Shown piece after piece: positions 7,539 to 15,103 of a stretch of DNA of 64,000 nucleotides (the stretch's first letter is position 1; every line of letters begins with the position of its first letter). The translations under genes were made by a program, and so were the position numbers. Source of the DNA: Paenibacillus mellifer. GTDB lineage: Bacteria; Bacillota; Bacilli; Paenibacillales; Paenibacillaceae. Below the pieces are notes generated by a model. That model was given only the letters and a program-made list of their open reading frames with translations, made no database searches and was not told where the DNA came from. The stretch spans positions 124,001 through 188,000 of the forward strand of contig NZ_JALPRK010000004.1 of NCBI RefSeq assembly GCF_023195895.1, in the 5' to 3' direction.

Positions 7539-10142
7539 TTATCCGCCGACTCCCGTGGTTCCATCCGTAGTTCCCGCCGGGACATCCGCACCGCCGGTTC
7601 CGTCCCCGCCGTCAACCGGCGGAACGATGACGCCACCATCATCTCCATCCATTGGGGGCAGCTCCGTGCCGTTCCCGCTGCCGCCTCCCCCATTGTCATG
7701 ACCGTTACCGTTGTTCCCATTCCCGTTCCCATTGCCATTTCCGTTGTTCCCATTGCCATTCCCATTCCCGCCATTGTTTTGGCCGTTGCCTGGCGGGGTA
7801 CCTTGGTTGCCGTTTCCGCCGCCTGGAAGGTTCGGATCAACGGGGGTCCCAGGTTCTGTTCCTGGCTGCTCTTCGTCTGAAGGCAGCTCCACGTTATCAA
7901 TCAAGACCTGGGCGTTGTTCGATGGCTCGCTTTCCACCGCGTTCACCGGATCATAAGCCGTTACGTAATAAACGTAACCCGTACCTGGCGTAACACTGAT
8001 ATCTTCCGCAGCTGTCGATACGGAATCCATGATATGGGTGAACGTCGTTTCGGACGCCTCACGACGGTATACATGATAGACAGCATCGGCGGTTTCAACA
8101 CCGGTCCATTGAAGTGACACCGCTCCGCTGTCCGGATTATAGGCAGCGGTTAATCCAGTAGGAGCCGCCGCTTCCGTTTGGTCCTCCGGCTCTTCCTGTT
8201 GTAAGTTTCCCGGTACCGGAAACGACTTGACAGGCACGCCTTGTAACGCTTCCTTCATCACAGCGGCGAACAAAGCCGCCGTTTGACCGCTGCTGCCGTT
8301 CAGCAGATGGTTCTTGTCGGGGTTGTCGTACCCCATCCAAACCGCCCCGGTCCATTCCGGCGTATAACCCACAAACCAGACATCGCGGTTTTTACTGCTT
8401 TTCAGCCCCGGAATCCCATGTTGTGTTGTCCCCGTTTTACCGGCGACGGGACGGTCCAACTTCGCCCGTTTCCCTGTACCGTCATTAACGACGTTTTGCA
8501 GCATCGTTGTCATGTAATAAGCCGTTTGTTCGCTGATGACTTGTTTTGGCTTCGGCGCGTTGTATTTATATTTCTCCACACCGCTGTGATCAACGATGGT
8601 TTTGATGGAATACGGTGGATTATACGAACCGCCATTGGCAAACACGCTGAACGCTCCGGCCATCTCCAGTGTGTTCGTGCCGTAAGTCAGGCCACCCAGC
8701 GCAATGGCCAGGTTGCGGTCGTTTTTGTCCATTTTGATGCCCATCGCTTCGGCATATTTGACACCGGTGCCCGCGCCGATTTCGTTAAGCAGCCAGACGG
8801 CTGGGATATTCTCCGATTTCGTCAAGGCATCGGTCAAGTTAATCGTCTTGGAGTAGCCATGAAGGTTCGACGGGCAATAATCGCCGAAGCACTGCTTCTC
8901 ATTGCTAATCTGCGAGTTCGGTGTAAACTTGCCGGATTCCAAAGCAGGCGCATACGATACGATCGGCTTAAAGGCCGAACCCGGCTGCCGACGACTGTCT
9001 AGGCGACTGAAGCCTTTGCGTTGATAATCCCGGCCGCCAAGCAATGCGATGAGACTGCCATTCTCATGGTTCATGATAACCATGGAGGCCTGAACCTGCT
9101 GGTCGTCCTTGCTTTTCTCAAAGAAATCATCGTTTTCGAACGCTTTCTCCAACGCTTTCTGCGCTTTCGCGTCCATCGTCGTGTAAATTTTGTAGCCGCC
9201 GCGGTTTAATTCATCTTCGGTTAACCCGAATTTCTCTTCAGCTTCCTCAACCACATAATCCTTAAAAGCTAAATAACTTTGGTTTTTCACCGGCGGTTCG
9301 TAGTTATAATCCACGGTCTTGGCTTCGTCCCGTTGTTCTGAGGTAATATATCCTTCCTGGAACATCAGATCGAGCACCACTGCGCGCCGTTCTTTGGATA
9401 ACTCGGGATTTTTCAGAGGATTGTAACGGGATGGTGCCTTCGGCATCGCCGCCAGCGTCGCGATCTCCCACACCTCGAGTTTATTCAAATCACTTTTCCC
9501 AAAGTAACGAATAGATGCAGCCTTAATGCCATAAACGGTTCCTCCAAAAGGAATCCGGTTCAAGTACAACGTCAGGATTTCATCCTTCGTCTTATGGCGT
9601 TCCAAAGCCATGGCAATCGACATCTCGGTTGCTTTACGGAAGAACGTTTTGTCCGCGCTTAGGAAAATGTTCTTGGCGAGCTGCTGCGTAATCGTACTGC
9701 CGCCTTCCACGAGGGAACGGGCCACGATATCCTTGACGGCCGCCCGCCCGATCGACCACAAGTCAACCCCGTTATGCTCACGGAACCGTTTATCTTCCGT
9801 CGCAACGAAAGCTTGCTTCAGCAGCTCCGGAATCTGGTCAGCTTCGACGGGTTCGCTCTTGTCGATGGACAGTTCGCCCATCAATACTCCGGTGCGATCA
9901 TATACCTTCGTCGTTTCATAAACCGTCAGCTTGTCCTCGTTCTGCAAGAGGATCTTCTCGCCGCTGACCGTAATGTACATATAGCCTGCAATTGCGCAAA
10001 ACACCGCAAAAGCAATCGTAAAAAATGATGTCCATAACACGCGTTTGGCCGTAAGCTTTCTCTTTTTGGGCGCTTTCGGCGCTTTTCCCTTATTGTCCGG
10101 CTTGCCGCTTCTTTGCAGCCTTGATGGGCTTTTGCTAGACAT
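7539..10142 (-). CDS. class A penicillin-binding protein (PBP1A family) with FnIII domain and Gly/Asn-rich tail
   Basis: A bifunctional peptidoglycan glycosyltransferase/transpeptidase anchored in the membrane. Of 867 residues, 1-33 are basic and cytoplasmic and 34-57 form the membrane segment. The GT51 domain has E116-D117 in TEDKRF and GGSTITQQLAKN at 147-158. The transpeptidase has SAFK (389-392, catalytic serine), SEN (443-445) and KTGTT (569-573). A fibronectin type III domain spans about 670-755. From about 770 the protein is low-complexity, with NGNGNNGNG repeats encoded by a short tandem array near 7700-7790. This tail resembles wall-spanning linkers in other Firmicute PBPs. CFGDYC in the transpeptidase could form a disulfide. 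The gene stands alone between hfq and the DUF402 gene; dispersed repeat copy 2 lies directly upstream. Confidence 0.95.
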   Translation of the reverse strand: MSSKSPSRLQRSGKPDNKGKAPKAPKKRKLTAKRVLWTSFFTIAFAVFCAIAGYMYITVSGEKILLQNEDKLTVYETTKVYDRTGVLMGELSIDKSEPVEADQIPELLKQAFVATEDKRFREHNGVDLWSIGRAAVKDIVARSLVEGGSTITQQLAKNIFLSADKTFFRKATEMSIAMALERHKTKDEILTLYLNRIPFGGTVYGIKAASIRYFGKSDLNKLEVWEIATLAAMPKAPSRYNPLKNPELSKERRAVVLDLMFQEGYITSEQRDEAKTVDYNYEPPVKNQSYLAFKDYVVEEAEEKFGLTEDELNRGGYKIYTTMDAKAQKALEKAFENDDFFEKSKDDQQVQASMVIMNHENGSLIALLGGRDYQRKGFSRLDSRRQPGSAFKPIVSYAPALESGKFTPNSQISNEKQCFGDYCPSNLHGYSKTINLTDALTKSENIPAVWLLNEIGAGTGVKYAEAMGIKMDKNDRNLAIALGGLTYGTNTLEMAGAFSVFANGGSYNPPYSIKTIVDHSGVEKYKYNAPKPKQVISEQTAYYMTTMLQNVVNDGTGKRAKLDRPVAGKTGTTQHGIPGLKSSKNRDVWFVGYTPEWTGAVWMGYDNPDKNHLLNGSSGQTAALFAAVMKEALQGVPVKSFPVPGNLQQEEPEDQTEAAAPTGLTAAYNPDSGAVSLQWTGVETADAVYHVYRREASETTFTHIMDSVSTAAEDISVTPGTGYVYYVTAYDPVNAVESEPSNNAQVLIDNVELPSDEEQPGTEPGTPVDPNLPGGGNGNQGTPPGNGQNNGGNGNGNGNNGNGNGNGNGNNGNGHDNGGGGSGNGTELPPMDGDDGGVIVPPVDGGDGTGGADVPAGTTDGTTGVGG

Positions 10143-10182
10143 GGTTTATTCTGACTCCCTTCCTGCCAGTCTGCTTGAACAA

Positions 10183-10399
10183 GGTGGTTCAAAAGTGAAC
10201 TATTGATCACGATGTGTAGCCTTTGAAGATGATTCGACGTCGAATCTTGAATTCAGCCGGGTCTTCCGCTGCTCACGTACCCAAAACGTACGCTCCGCTG
10301 CTCAGCCCCTAGCTTCATCCAACCTTCTCGGTGCTGAATAGTCCATTTTTGAACTTCATTAAAGTGGTGGTTCAAAAGTGAACTCTCGATCACGATGTG
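10183..10399. repeat. dispersed repeat, copy 2 (core 10232-10337) with flanking direct repeats
   Basis: The core matches copy 1 closely over 106 bp. Its central hairpin differs in sequence but keeps its pairing (CGTAC-...-GTACG here, CGTAGG-...-CCTACG in copy 1). It is flanked by 34-bp direct repeats at 10183-10216 and 10366-10399 that differ at 2 positions and contain GGTTC-AAAA and GATCACGATGTG. Together with the hfq terminator this accounts for most of the 480-base gap between the PBP gene and hfq; nothing else is evident in 10400-10536. Confidence 0.8.
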
Positions 10400-10536
10400 A
10401 AGTGATCCGTCAAAATTATCATATCACTGCACGAGCGCGGGTTCGATGACGGATTCAATGACGTGAGAGTGATTTTTTGAACATACCTGTTCCTGATAAT
10501 GCCTTCCTGCTTGAGCGCCTGGCTTAAAAGTGCCCG

Positions 10537-10570
10537 GAAAGAAAAGAACAACCTTGGTTCAGGTTGCTCT
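10537..10570 (-). terminator. intrinsic terminator of hfq
   Basis: On the minus strand AGAGCAACCT pairs with AGGTTGTTCT (arms 10561-10570 and 10545-10554, one G-U pair) around a six-base loop, followed by TTTCTTTCC. Confidence 0.8.
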
Positions 10571-10622
10571 GTTCTCATCCTATACTCTTAACGTATTGAA
10601 ATACAAAAAGTTTCAGCCTGAT

Positions 10623-10862
10623 TTAATCCTCGTTTTGCGATTCCTGCATGAGCGATACATTCCGCTGCGGCTGGAACGTCGAGATCGCGTGCTTGTACAC
10701 CATCTGCTGGCGGCCGTCGCTGTCGATGACGATCGTGAAATTATCAAATGCCTTAATCGTCCCTCTGATCTGGAAGCCGTTCGTCAAAAATACGGTGACC
10801 GGGATGCTCTCTTTCCGTAATTGGTTCAAAAATGTATCCTGGATGTTAATGGTCTTATTCAT
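10623..10862 (-). CDS. hfq: RNA chaperone Hfq
   Basis: An Sm-like hexameric RNA-binding protein. The 79-residue product contains the Sm1 region with [22 protein letters not shown] and the Sm2 motif YKHAIST (standard Hfq YKHAIS). The start is the ATG at 10862, with GGGGGT 6 bases upstream; the longer frame is rejected because it lacks an RBS and adds residues not found in Hfq. It follows miaA by 24 bases, the usual miaA-hfq pair. A terminator follows at 10537-10570. Confidence 0.97.
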   Translation of the reverse strand: MNKTINIQDTFLNQLRKESIPVTVFLTNGFQIRGTIKAFDNFTIVIDSDGRQQMVYKHAISTFQPQRNVSLMQESQNED

Positions 10863-10886
10863 AGCCGTACCCCCAATAGGAATCAA

Positions 10887-11861
10887 TTAGTGTTTAGAAT
10901 TATATTCAAGATCAGCGGGAAACTTTCCTGCTATTATAGCATGGGCCGCCTTCAAAATCCCGGAAAAATTTTCGCCGTCTCCTACATCAATCCAAGCGAT
11001 GTCCTTCATGTGACGGAACCAGGAAAGCTGTCTCTTGGCAAAATGACGCGTATCCCTCTTCAACTTCTCCACCGCGATTTCAAACGGAACGTGGTCATTC
11101 AGATGTTCGACGATTTCTTTATACCCCAATCCTTGCATGGAAACCGCTTCACGACTGTAGCCTCTACGGAGGAGTCCTTGCACTTCCTCAACAAGGCCTA
11201 GCCTTACCATTTCATCAATTCGCCGTTCAATACGGTTATAAAGCATTTGACGGTCCATTGTCAAACCGATGAGGCAAAGCTCATATGGCGACTGCTTCTG
11301 CTGCCTCTCGAGCTGCGACGATAACGTCTCCCCAGTCAGATGAACAACCTCCAATGCACGAATCACTCGGCGCACATCGTTAGGATGCAGACGGGCTGCA
11401 GATTTGGGATCAACGTCCGCTAATTTTGCGTGCAGCGCTTCTGCGCCATGGGTATCCGCAAAGGCCTGCTGCTGAGCCCGAAAGTCTTCGTCCGCTCCGG
11501 CTTCCGTAAACTGAAACTCATAACAGACCGACTCGATGTATAACCCCGTTCCGCCAACGATAAAAGGAAGTCGCCCACGGCTTGTAATCTCTGGGATCAG
11601 CTTGCGGCACCATTCCTGAAATAACGCGACGGAAAATGGCTCATCCGGATCCAACACATCGATGAGATGATGAGGAACGCCGCCCATCTCTTCTTTGGTG
11701 ATCTTGGCGGTCCCGATATCCATACCCCGATACACCTGCATGGAATCACCGGAAATGATTTCGCAGGACAACGCTCGGGCCAGTTCGATGCTGAGCTTTG
11801 TTTTGCCGACCGCGGTTGGCCCGAGAAGCACAAGCAGTTTCGGTTTATCGTTTCGGGTCAA
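10887..11861 (-). CDS. miaA: tRNA dimethylallyltransferase
   Basis: Transfers a dimethylallyl group to N6 of A37 in tRNAs reading UNN codons. The product has 324 residues. The P-loop LLGPTAVGKTKLS lies near residues 11-23, the tRNA/DMAPP-binding ISGDSMQVYRGMDIGTAK follows, then GGTGLYIES and the C-terminal GLGYKEIVEHL. The start overlaps the upstream methyltransferase gene by 17 bases, suggesting translational coupling. hfq lies downstream in the same transcript. Confidence 0.97.
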   Translation of the reverse strand: MTRNDKPKLLVLLGPTAVGKTKLSIELARALSCEIISGDSMQVYRGMDIGTAKITKEEMGGVPHHLIDVLDPDEPFSVALFQEWCRKLIPEITSRGRLPFIVGGTGLYIESVCYEFQFTEAGADEDFRAQQQAFADTHGAEALHAKLADVDPKSAARLHPNDVRRVIRALEVVHLTGETLSSQLERQQKQSPYELCLIGLTMDRQMLYNRIERRIDEMVRLGLVEEVQGLLRRGYSREAVSMQGLGYKEIVEHLNDHVPFEIAVEKLKRDTRHFAKRQLSWFRHMKDIAWIDVGDGENFSGILKAAHAIIAGKFPADLEYNSKH

Positions 11862-12630
11862 GCGAAATCACTCCATATGCAATTTTAGTATGGGAACGGC
11901 TCTTCGCGGTAAACCCTAGCCGATCGAATTCCCCGCTCCCGCGTTGCTCCTTCAGAACAACGGATTTTCGAGCAACCCGGCAAGCCTCCTTCACCGCATC
12001 CAGATCTAGGGAATTCGGATTAGCGAATGACCGCAGCGGTGAAATGGATGACGATTCCGCAATTGGATCGCGAAACATCGGGTCGAAATAGACGATATCC
12101 GCGCTTTTGTCGGGCATGGCCCGCAGCGCGTCCAAATGGTTCTTATGTATGGGTTCGATGCGCCGCAACGCTTCGTCAAAGGCAGGCAGGCCCGAGACGT
12201 AAAACTTCAACCCTTCGTACAGTAAAGCCCAAAGCGGCAGAGAATCCTCCAGCGCCAGCACTTTCCCCTCAGCTCCTGCAGCAATCGAAAAGACCATTGC
12301 ATCGGAACCAAGACCTGCCGTACCGTCGATGATGACGTCGCCGGGAACCACCCCGGCGGTGTCCAACATCGCATCGTTTTCGCCTTTAAACAGCCGTTTC
12401 GCCCGGACATACGCCATACTTGGGTGAAACGTCATCGGTTCGCGACCGGAGCGGTGCAGCCGAGCTCCGCGCTCCAGGACCACCAATATATCGCTGTCGC
12501 CATATTGCTCGGCTAAACGCGGAAGTGAGGTCCGACTGCGCGAGACATAAGGGACACCGGATAAGCTTGCCAGTTCTCGCGCGCGGCGGACGGCGGCAGG
12601 GGTTTCATGGTCTCCGGTAGTAATTAACAT
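11845..12630 (-). CDS. class I SAM-dependent methyltransferase, RsmJ-like
   Basis: A 261-residue methyltransferase. Residues 1-60 form a small N-terminal domain. Motif I is IDGTAGLGSDAMVF (about 101-114), followed by an acidic LALEDS and IVYFDPMFRDP (near 184). The DPMF signature resembles 16S rRNA methyltransferase RsmJ (m2G1516), so rRNA is a plausible target, but this is inference. It lies between mutL (25 bases upstream) and miaA (17-base overlap), so it belongs to a mutSL-miaA-hfq string. An RBS-like GGAGG lies upstream of the ATG. Confidence 0.85.
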   Translation of the reverse strand: MLITTGDHETPAAVRRARELASLSGVPYVSRSRTSLPRLAEQYGDSDILVVLERGARLHRSGREPMTFHPSMAYVRAKRLFKGENDAMLDTAGVVPGDVIIDGTAGLGSDAMVFSIAAGAEGKVLALEDSLPLWALLYEGLKFYVSGLPAFDEALRRIEPIHKNHLDALRAMPDKSADIVYFDPMFRDPIAESSSISPLRSFANPNSLDLDAVKEACRVARKSVVLKEQRGSGEFDRLGFTAKSRSHTKIAYGVISLDPKR

Positions 12631-12654
12631 GATGAATTCCTCCGTTTGCTGACA

Positions 12655-14703
12655 TTACATGACCCGCTTAAAGAGCTTCTCGAGATCATACGCGGAGAAC
12701 GAGACGACAATCGGCCGCCCATGCGGACAGGTATATGGCTGTTTGCAAGCCGCCAGCCGACGAATCAGCGTGTTCGCCTCTTCCGGCGTCAGCTTTTGGT
12801 TGGCCTTAATCGACGCTTTGCACGAAACCATCGTGGACGAAGCTTCACGCAGTTTAGCCAGGTCAATGACCCGCTCGCTAAGTACCCATTCAGCCATCTC
12901 CTCGATGAGGCTCGCTTCCTCCCCTTGCGGGAACCAGTACGGATGCGCCACAACACGGAAGGTGTTGCCGCCAAAATGCTCGAGAACCACCCCAACCTGT
13001 TCAAACCAATGCAACCGTTCCTGCAACTTGGCGCTTTCGGATGGCGTAAATTCAAGCGTGATCGGAATTAACAGTTCTTGCGACGCATCCGCTGGGCGGC
13101 CGAACTTCTCATAATAGTATTCATAATTCACGCGCTCGTGCGCCGCGTGCTGGTCGATCAAATACAACCCCTGATCATTCTGTGCGATCAGGTAGGTGCC
13201 ATGATGCTGTCCGATCAAGGACAGCTCGGGGAATGCCGGAAGCTCCGGCTCTGCCCCAGGCGAGCCGTACAATGCTTCCGGCATCTCCTGCAGCCGCGTA
13301 GCCGGCAGCGGCTGCCGTTCCGCCGCGCCGCCGCCCGCGTAGGCGGCGGCGCTGGATGAGCCAAGCCCGCTCTGCGGCGGCTTGGCTGGGCTTGGCGCGG
13401 CGCCGTACGTGCCGGCGCCGGCTGCGCCGCGCTCCCGCAGCGTCAGGCCTTCGGCCGCTGCGGGAGCGCCAAAGGCGGCGGTGCTGCGCTGTGGCGCGCC
13501 GCCCCAGCCGCGGTCCGGCCCAGCGGACCGCGCGCCAGGGTCACGCTCCGCGCCCGGCGGCCGGAGCGTGTTTTCCGCCGCCGCAGCCGTCTGGCCGGCG
13601 GTGGAAGCGCCCTCCTCCGCGCCTAATGGCGGCGCGGGGAAATGGAACTGCTCCTGAATCACGGAGCGGTTCGGGCCTTTCCCGATCGTCTGACGCACGA
13701 CTTGCGGGATCAAGACCTGGCCGTTCAGCACAGCGCGCACACTGTTCTCCACGAAGCCGTTAAGTTCCGGCTCCTTACTAAAGCGTACCTCCAGCTTGGC
13801 CGGGTGGACGTTCACGTCGACCAGCGACGGGTGCATCTCCAGCATCAACACCACCAGCGGATAGCGGTTGATCGGAAGTAACGTATGATACGCGCGTAGG
13901 ATCGCCTGATGCAGCCCTTGATTGCGGATGTAGCGCCCGTTGACAATCGTTGACATGCCGCCGCGGTTGGAACGGGCTAAATCGGGGCGGCCGATAAATC
14001 CCGTGATCCGGTAATCCAGATCCTCCGCTTCAATCGGCACCATCCCTTTGGAGGCGTTCACGCCATAAATGGCCGCGATGACTTGCAACAAATCGCCGCC
14101 TCCCGGACTTTGCAGCAACGTATTCCCGTTATGCCGCAGGGCAAAGGCGATCTCGGGATGCGCCAGCGCCTGCCGATACATCACGTCCGAGATATGACCC
14201 AACTCGGTCTGGATCGTCTTCATATACTTCAGCCTTGCCGGGGTATTATAAAATAATTCCTTCACCGCAATATCTGTCCCTTGCGGCGCAGCGATATCGT
14301 CGTTCAGCTTCAGCGAGCCGCCTTCAATCTCAATCACCCGCCCAAGTCCCGTATCGTTACTTGAGGAGACGAGACGAACCTTCGCGACGGCCGCAATACT
14401 GGGCAAGGCTTCGCCGCGGAATCCAAGGCTGCGGATCTGGAACAAGTCGCGGCCGGAGGTGATTTTACTGGTCGCATGGCGGTAAAAGGCCGTTTCGCAG
14501 TCTTCCGATTCGATTCCGGAGCCGTTATCCGTAACGCGGATGAGCTGTAGGCCCCCCTCTTCGACGGCGACTTCGATTTTGGTTGCTCCCGCGTCAATCG
14601 CGTTCTCCACCAATTCCTTAACCACCGACGCCGGGCGCTCCACTACTTCCCCGGCAGCAATCTGGTTGGCAATATGCTCGTCCAATATTGCGATTTTTGC
14701 CAT
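12655..14703 (-). CDS. mutL: DNA mismatch repair endonuclease MutL
   Basis: Couples mismatch recognition by MutS to strand incision. The product has 682 residues. The GHKL ATPase is N-terminal (ELVENAIDAGAT near 31-42, DNGSGI, GFRGEALPSI). A linker at about 350-490 is rich in Ala, Gly, Pro and Arg and is encoded by a visibly GC-richer stretch (13300-13620). The C-terminal endonuclease domain has DQHAAHERVNYE (517-528) and CPHGRP (659-664), so this is the nicking type typical of bacteria without MutH. It follows mutS by 400 bases and precedes the RsmJ-like gene. Confidence 0.97.
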   Translation of the reverse strand: MAKIAILDEHIANQIAAGEVVERPASVVKELVENAIDAGATKIEVAVEEGGLQLIRVTDNGSGIESEDCETAFYRHATSKITSGRDLFQIRSLGFRGEALPSIAAVAKVRLVSSSNDTGLGRVIEIEGGSLKLNDDIAAPQGTDIAVKELFYNTPARLKYMKTIQTELGHISDVMYRQALAHPEIAFALRHNGNTLLQSPGGGDLLQVIAAIYGVNASKGMVPIEAEDLDYRITGFIGRPDLARSNRGGMSTIVNGRYIRNQGLHQAILRAYHTLLPINRYPLVVLMLEMHPSLVDVNVHPAKLEVRFSKEPELNGFVENSVRAVLNGQVLIPQVVRQTIGKGPNRSVIQEQFHFPAPPLGAEEGASTAGQTAAAAENTLRPPGAERDPGARSAGPDRGWGGAPQRSTAAFGAPAAAEGLTLRERGAAGAGTYGAAPSPAKPPQSGLGSSSAAAYAGGGAAERQPLPATRLQEMPEALYGSPGAEPELPAFPELSLIGQHHGTYLIAQNDQGLYLIDQHAAHERVNYEYYYEKFGRPADASQELLIPITLEFTPSESAKLQERLHWFEQVGVVLEHFGGNTFRVVAHPYWFPQGEEASLIEEMAEWVLSERVIDLAKLREASSTMVSCKASIKANQKLTPEEANTLIRRLAACKQPYTCPHGRPIVVSFSAYDLEKLFKRVM

Positions 14704-14770
14704 TGCTATTCCCTCCCGTACCTGTAGACCCTACGCTTGATTACTATAAAATACACTTCGCCGCCTACCG

Positions 14771-14850
14771 CAGCTCTAACGCTGATGTGCAACGCTATTC
14801 AGGTAAATTCCGACGTTAACAATCGCTAACGACGCTGAGCAACGCTATTC
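14771..14850. repeat. imperfect repeat units with 50-base period between mutL and mutS
   Basis: Two 30-base units (14771-14800 and 14821-14850) share CTAACG...GAG/TG-CAACGCTATTC and are offset by exactly 50 bases. Related AACG/GCGTTA words continue to about 14965, and CCTTGA-type words occur at 15005-15075. The 400-base gap 14704-15103 holds no credible gene. It may be decayed or intergenic filler sequence. Confidence 0.5.
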
Positions 14851-15103
14851 CCACCAAAATACCGGTATTTGCCCGAAAAACGAGCTATTAAGCATCGTGG
14901 CAAGCGTTAAAATGACAACACAGCGATATAGACCCTCTTAAGCCTTCTCCCAAGCGTTAACGTTCGAGGAAGGCCCGGAAGGTCTTGATCATGTCCTGGT
15001 CGTTGCATTCGCCATTCCCTTGACCTTGACTTGTCAGTTGCCTTGAGCTCGCCTTGACCTTGCCTTTCCCATTGCCCTTACTTCGGCCAGCCTACCCGCC
15101 AGC

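Noticed and set aside
7700-7790. CRISPR-like short repeats
   Set aside because: Period is only a few codons, no spacers, and it lies within the coding tail of the PBP.
7454-7900. Met/Gly-rich frames on both strands near the PBP tail
   Set aside because: They are other-frame readings of the Asn/Gly repeat array.
10390-10578. 62-codon minus-strand ORF after hfq
   Set aside because: It overlaps the hfq terminator and a flanking direct repeat, with no RBS.
13356-13763. Arg-rich plus-strand ORF opposite mutL
   Set aside because: It is antisense to the GC-rich linker of mutL; the composition is an artefact of that linker.
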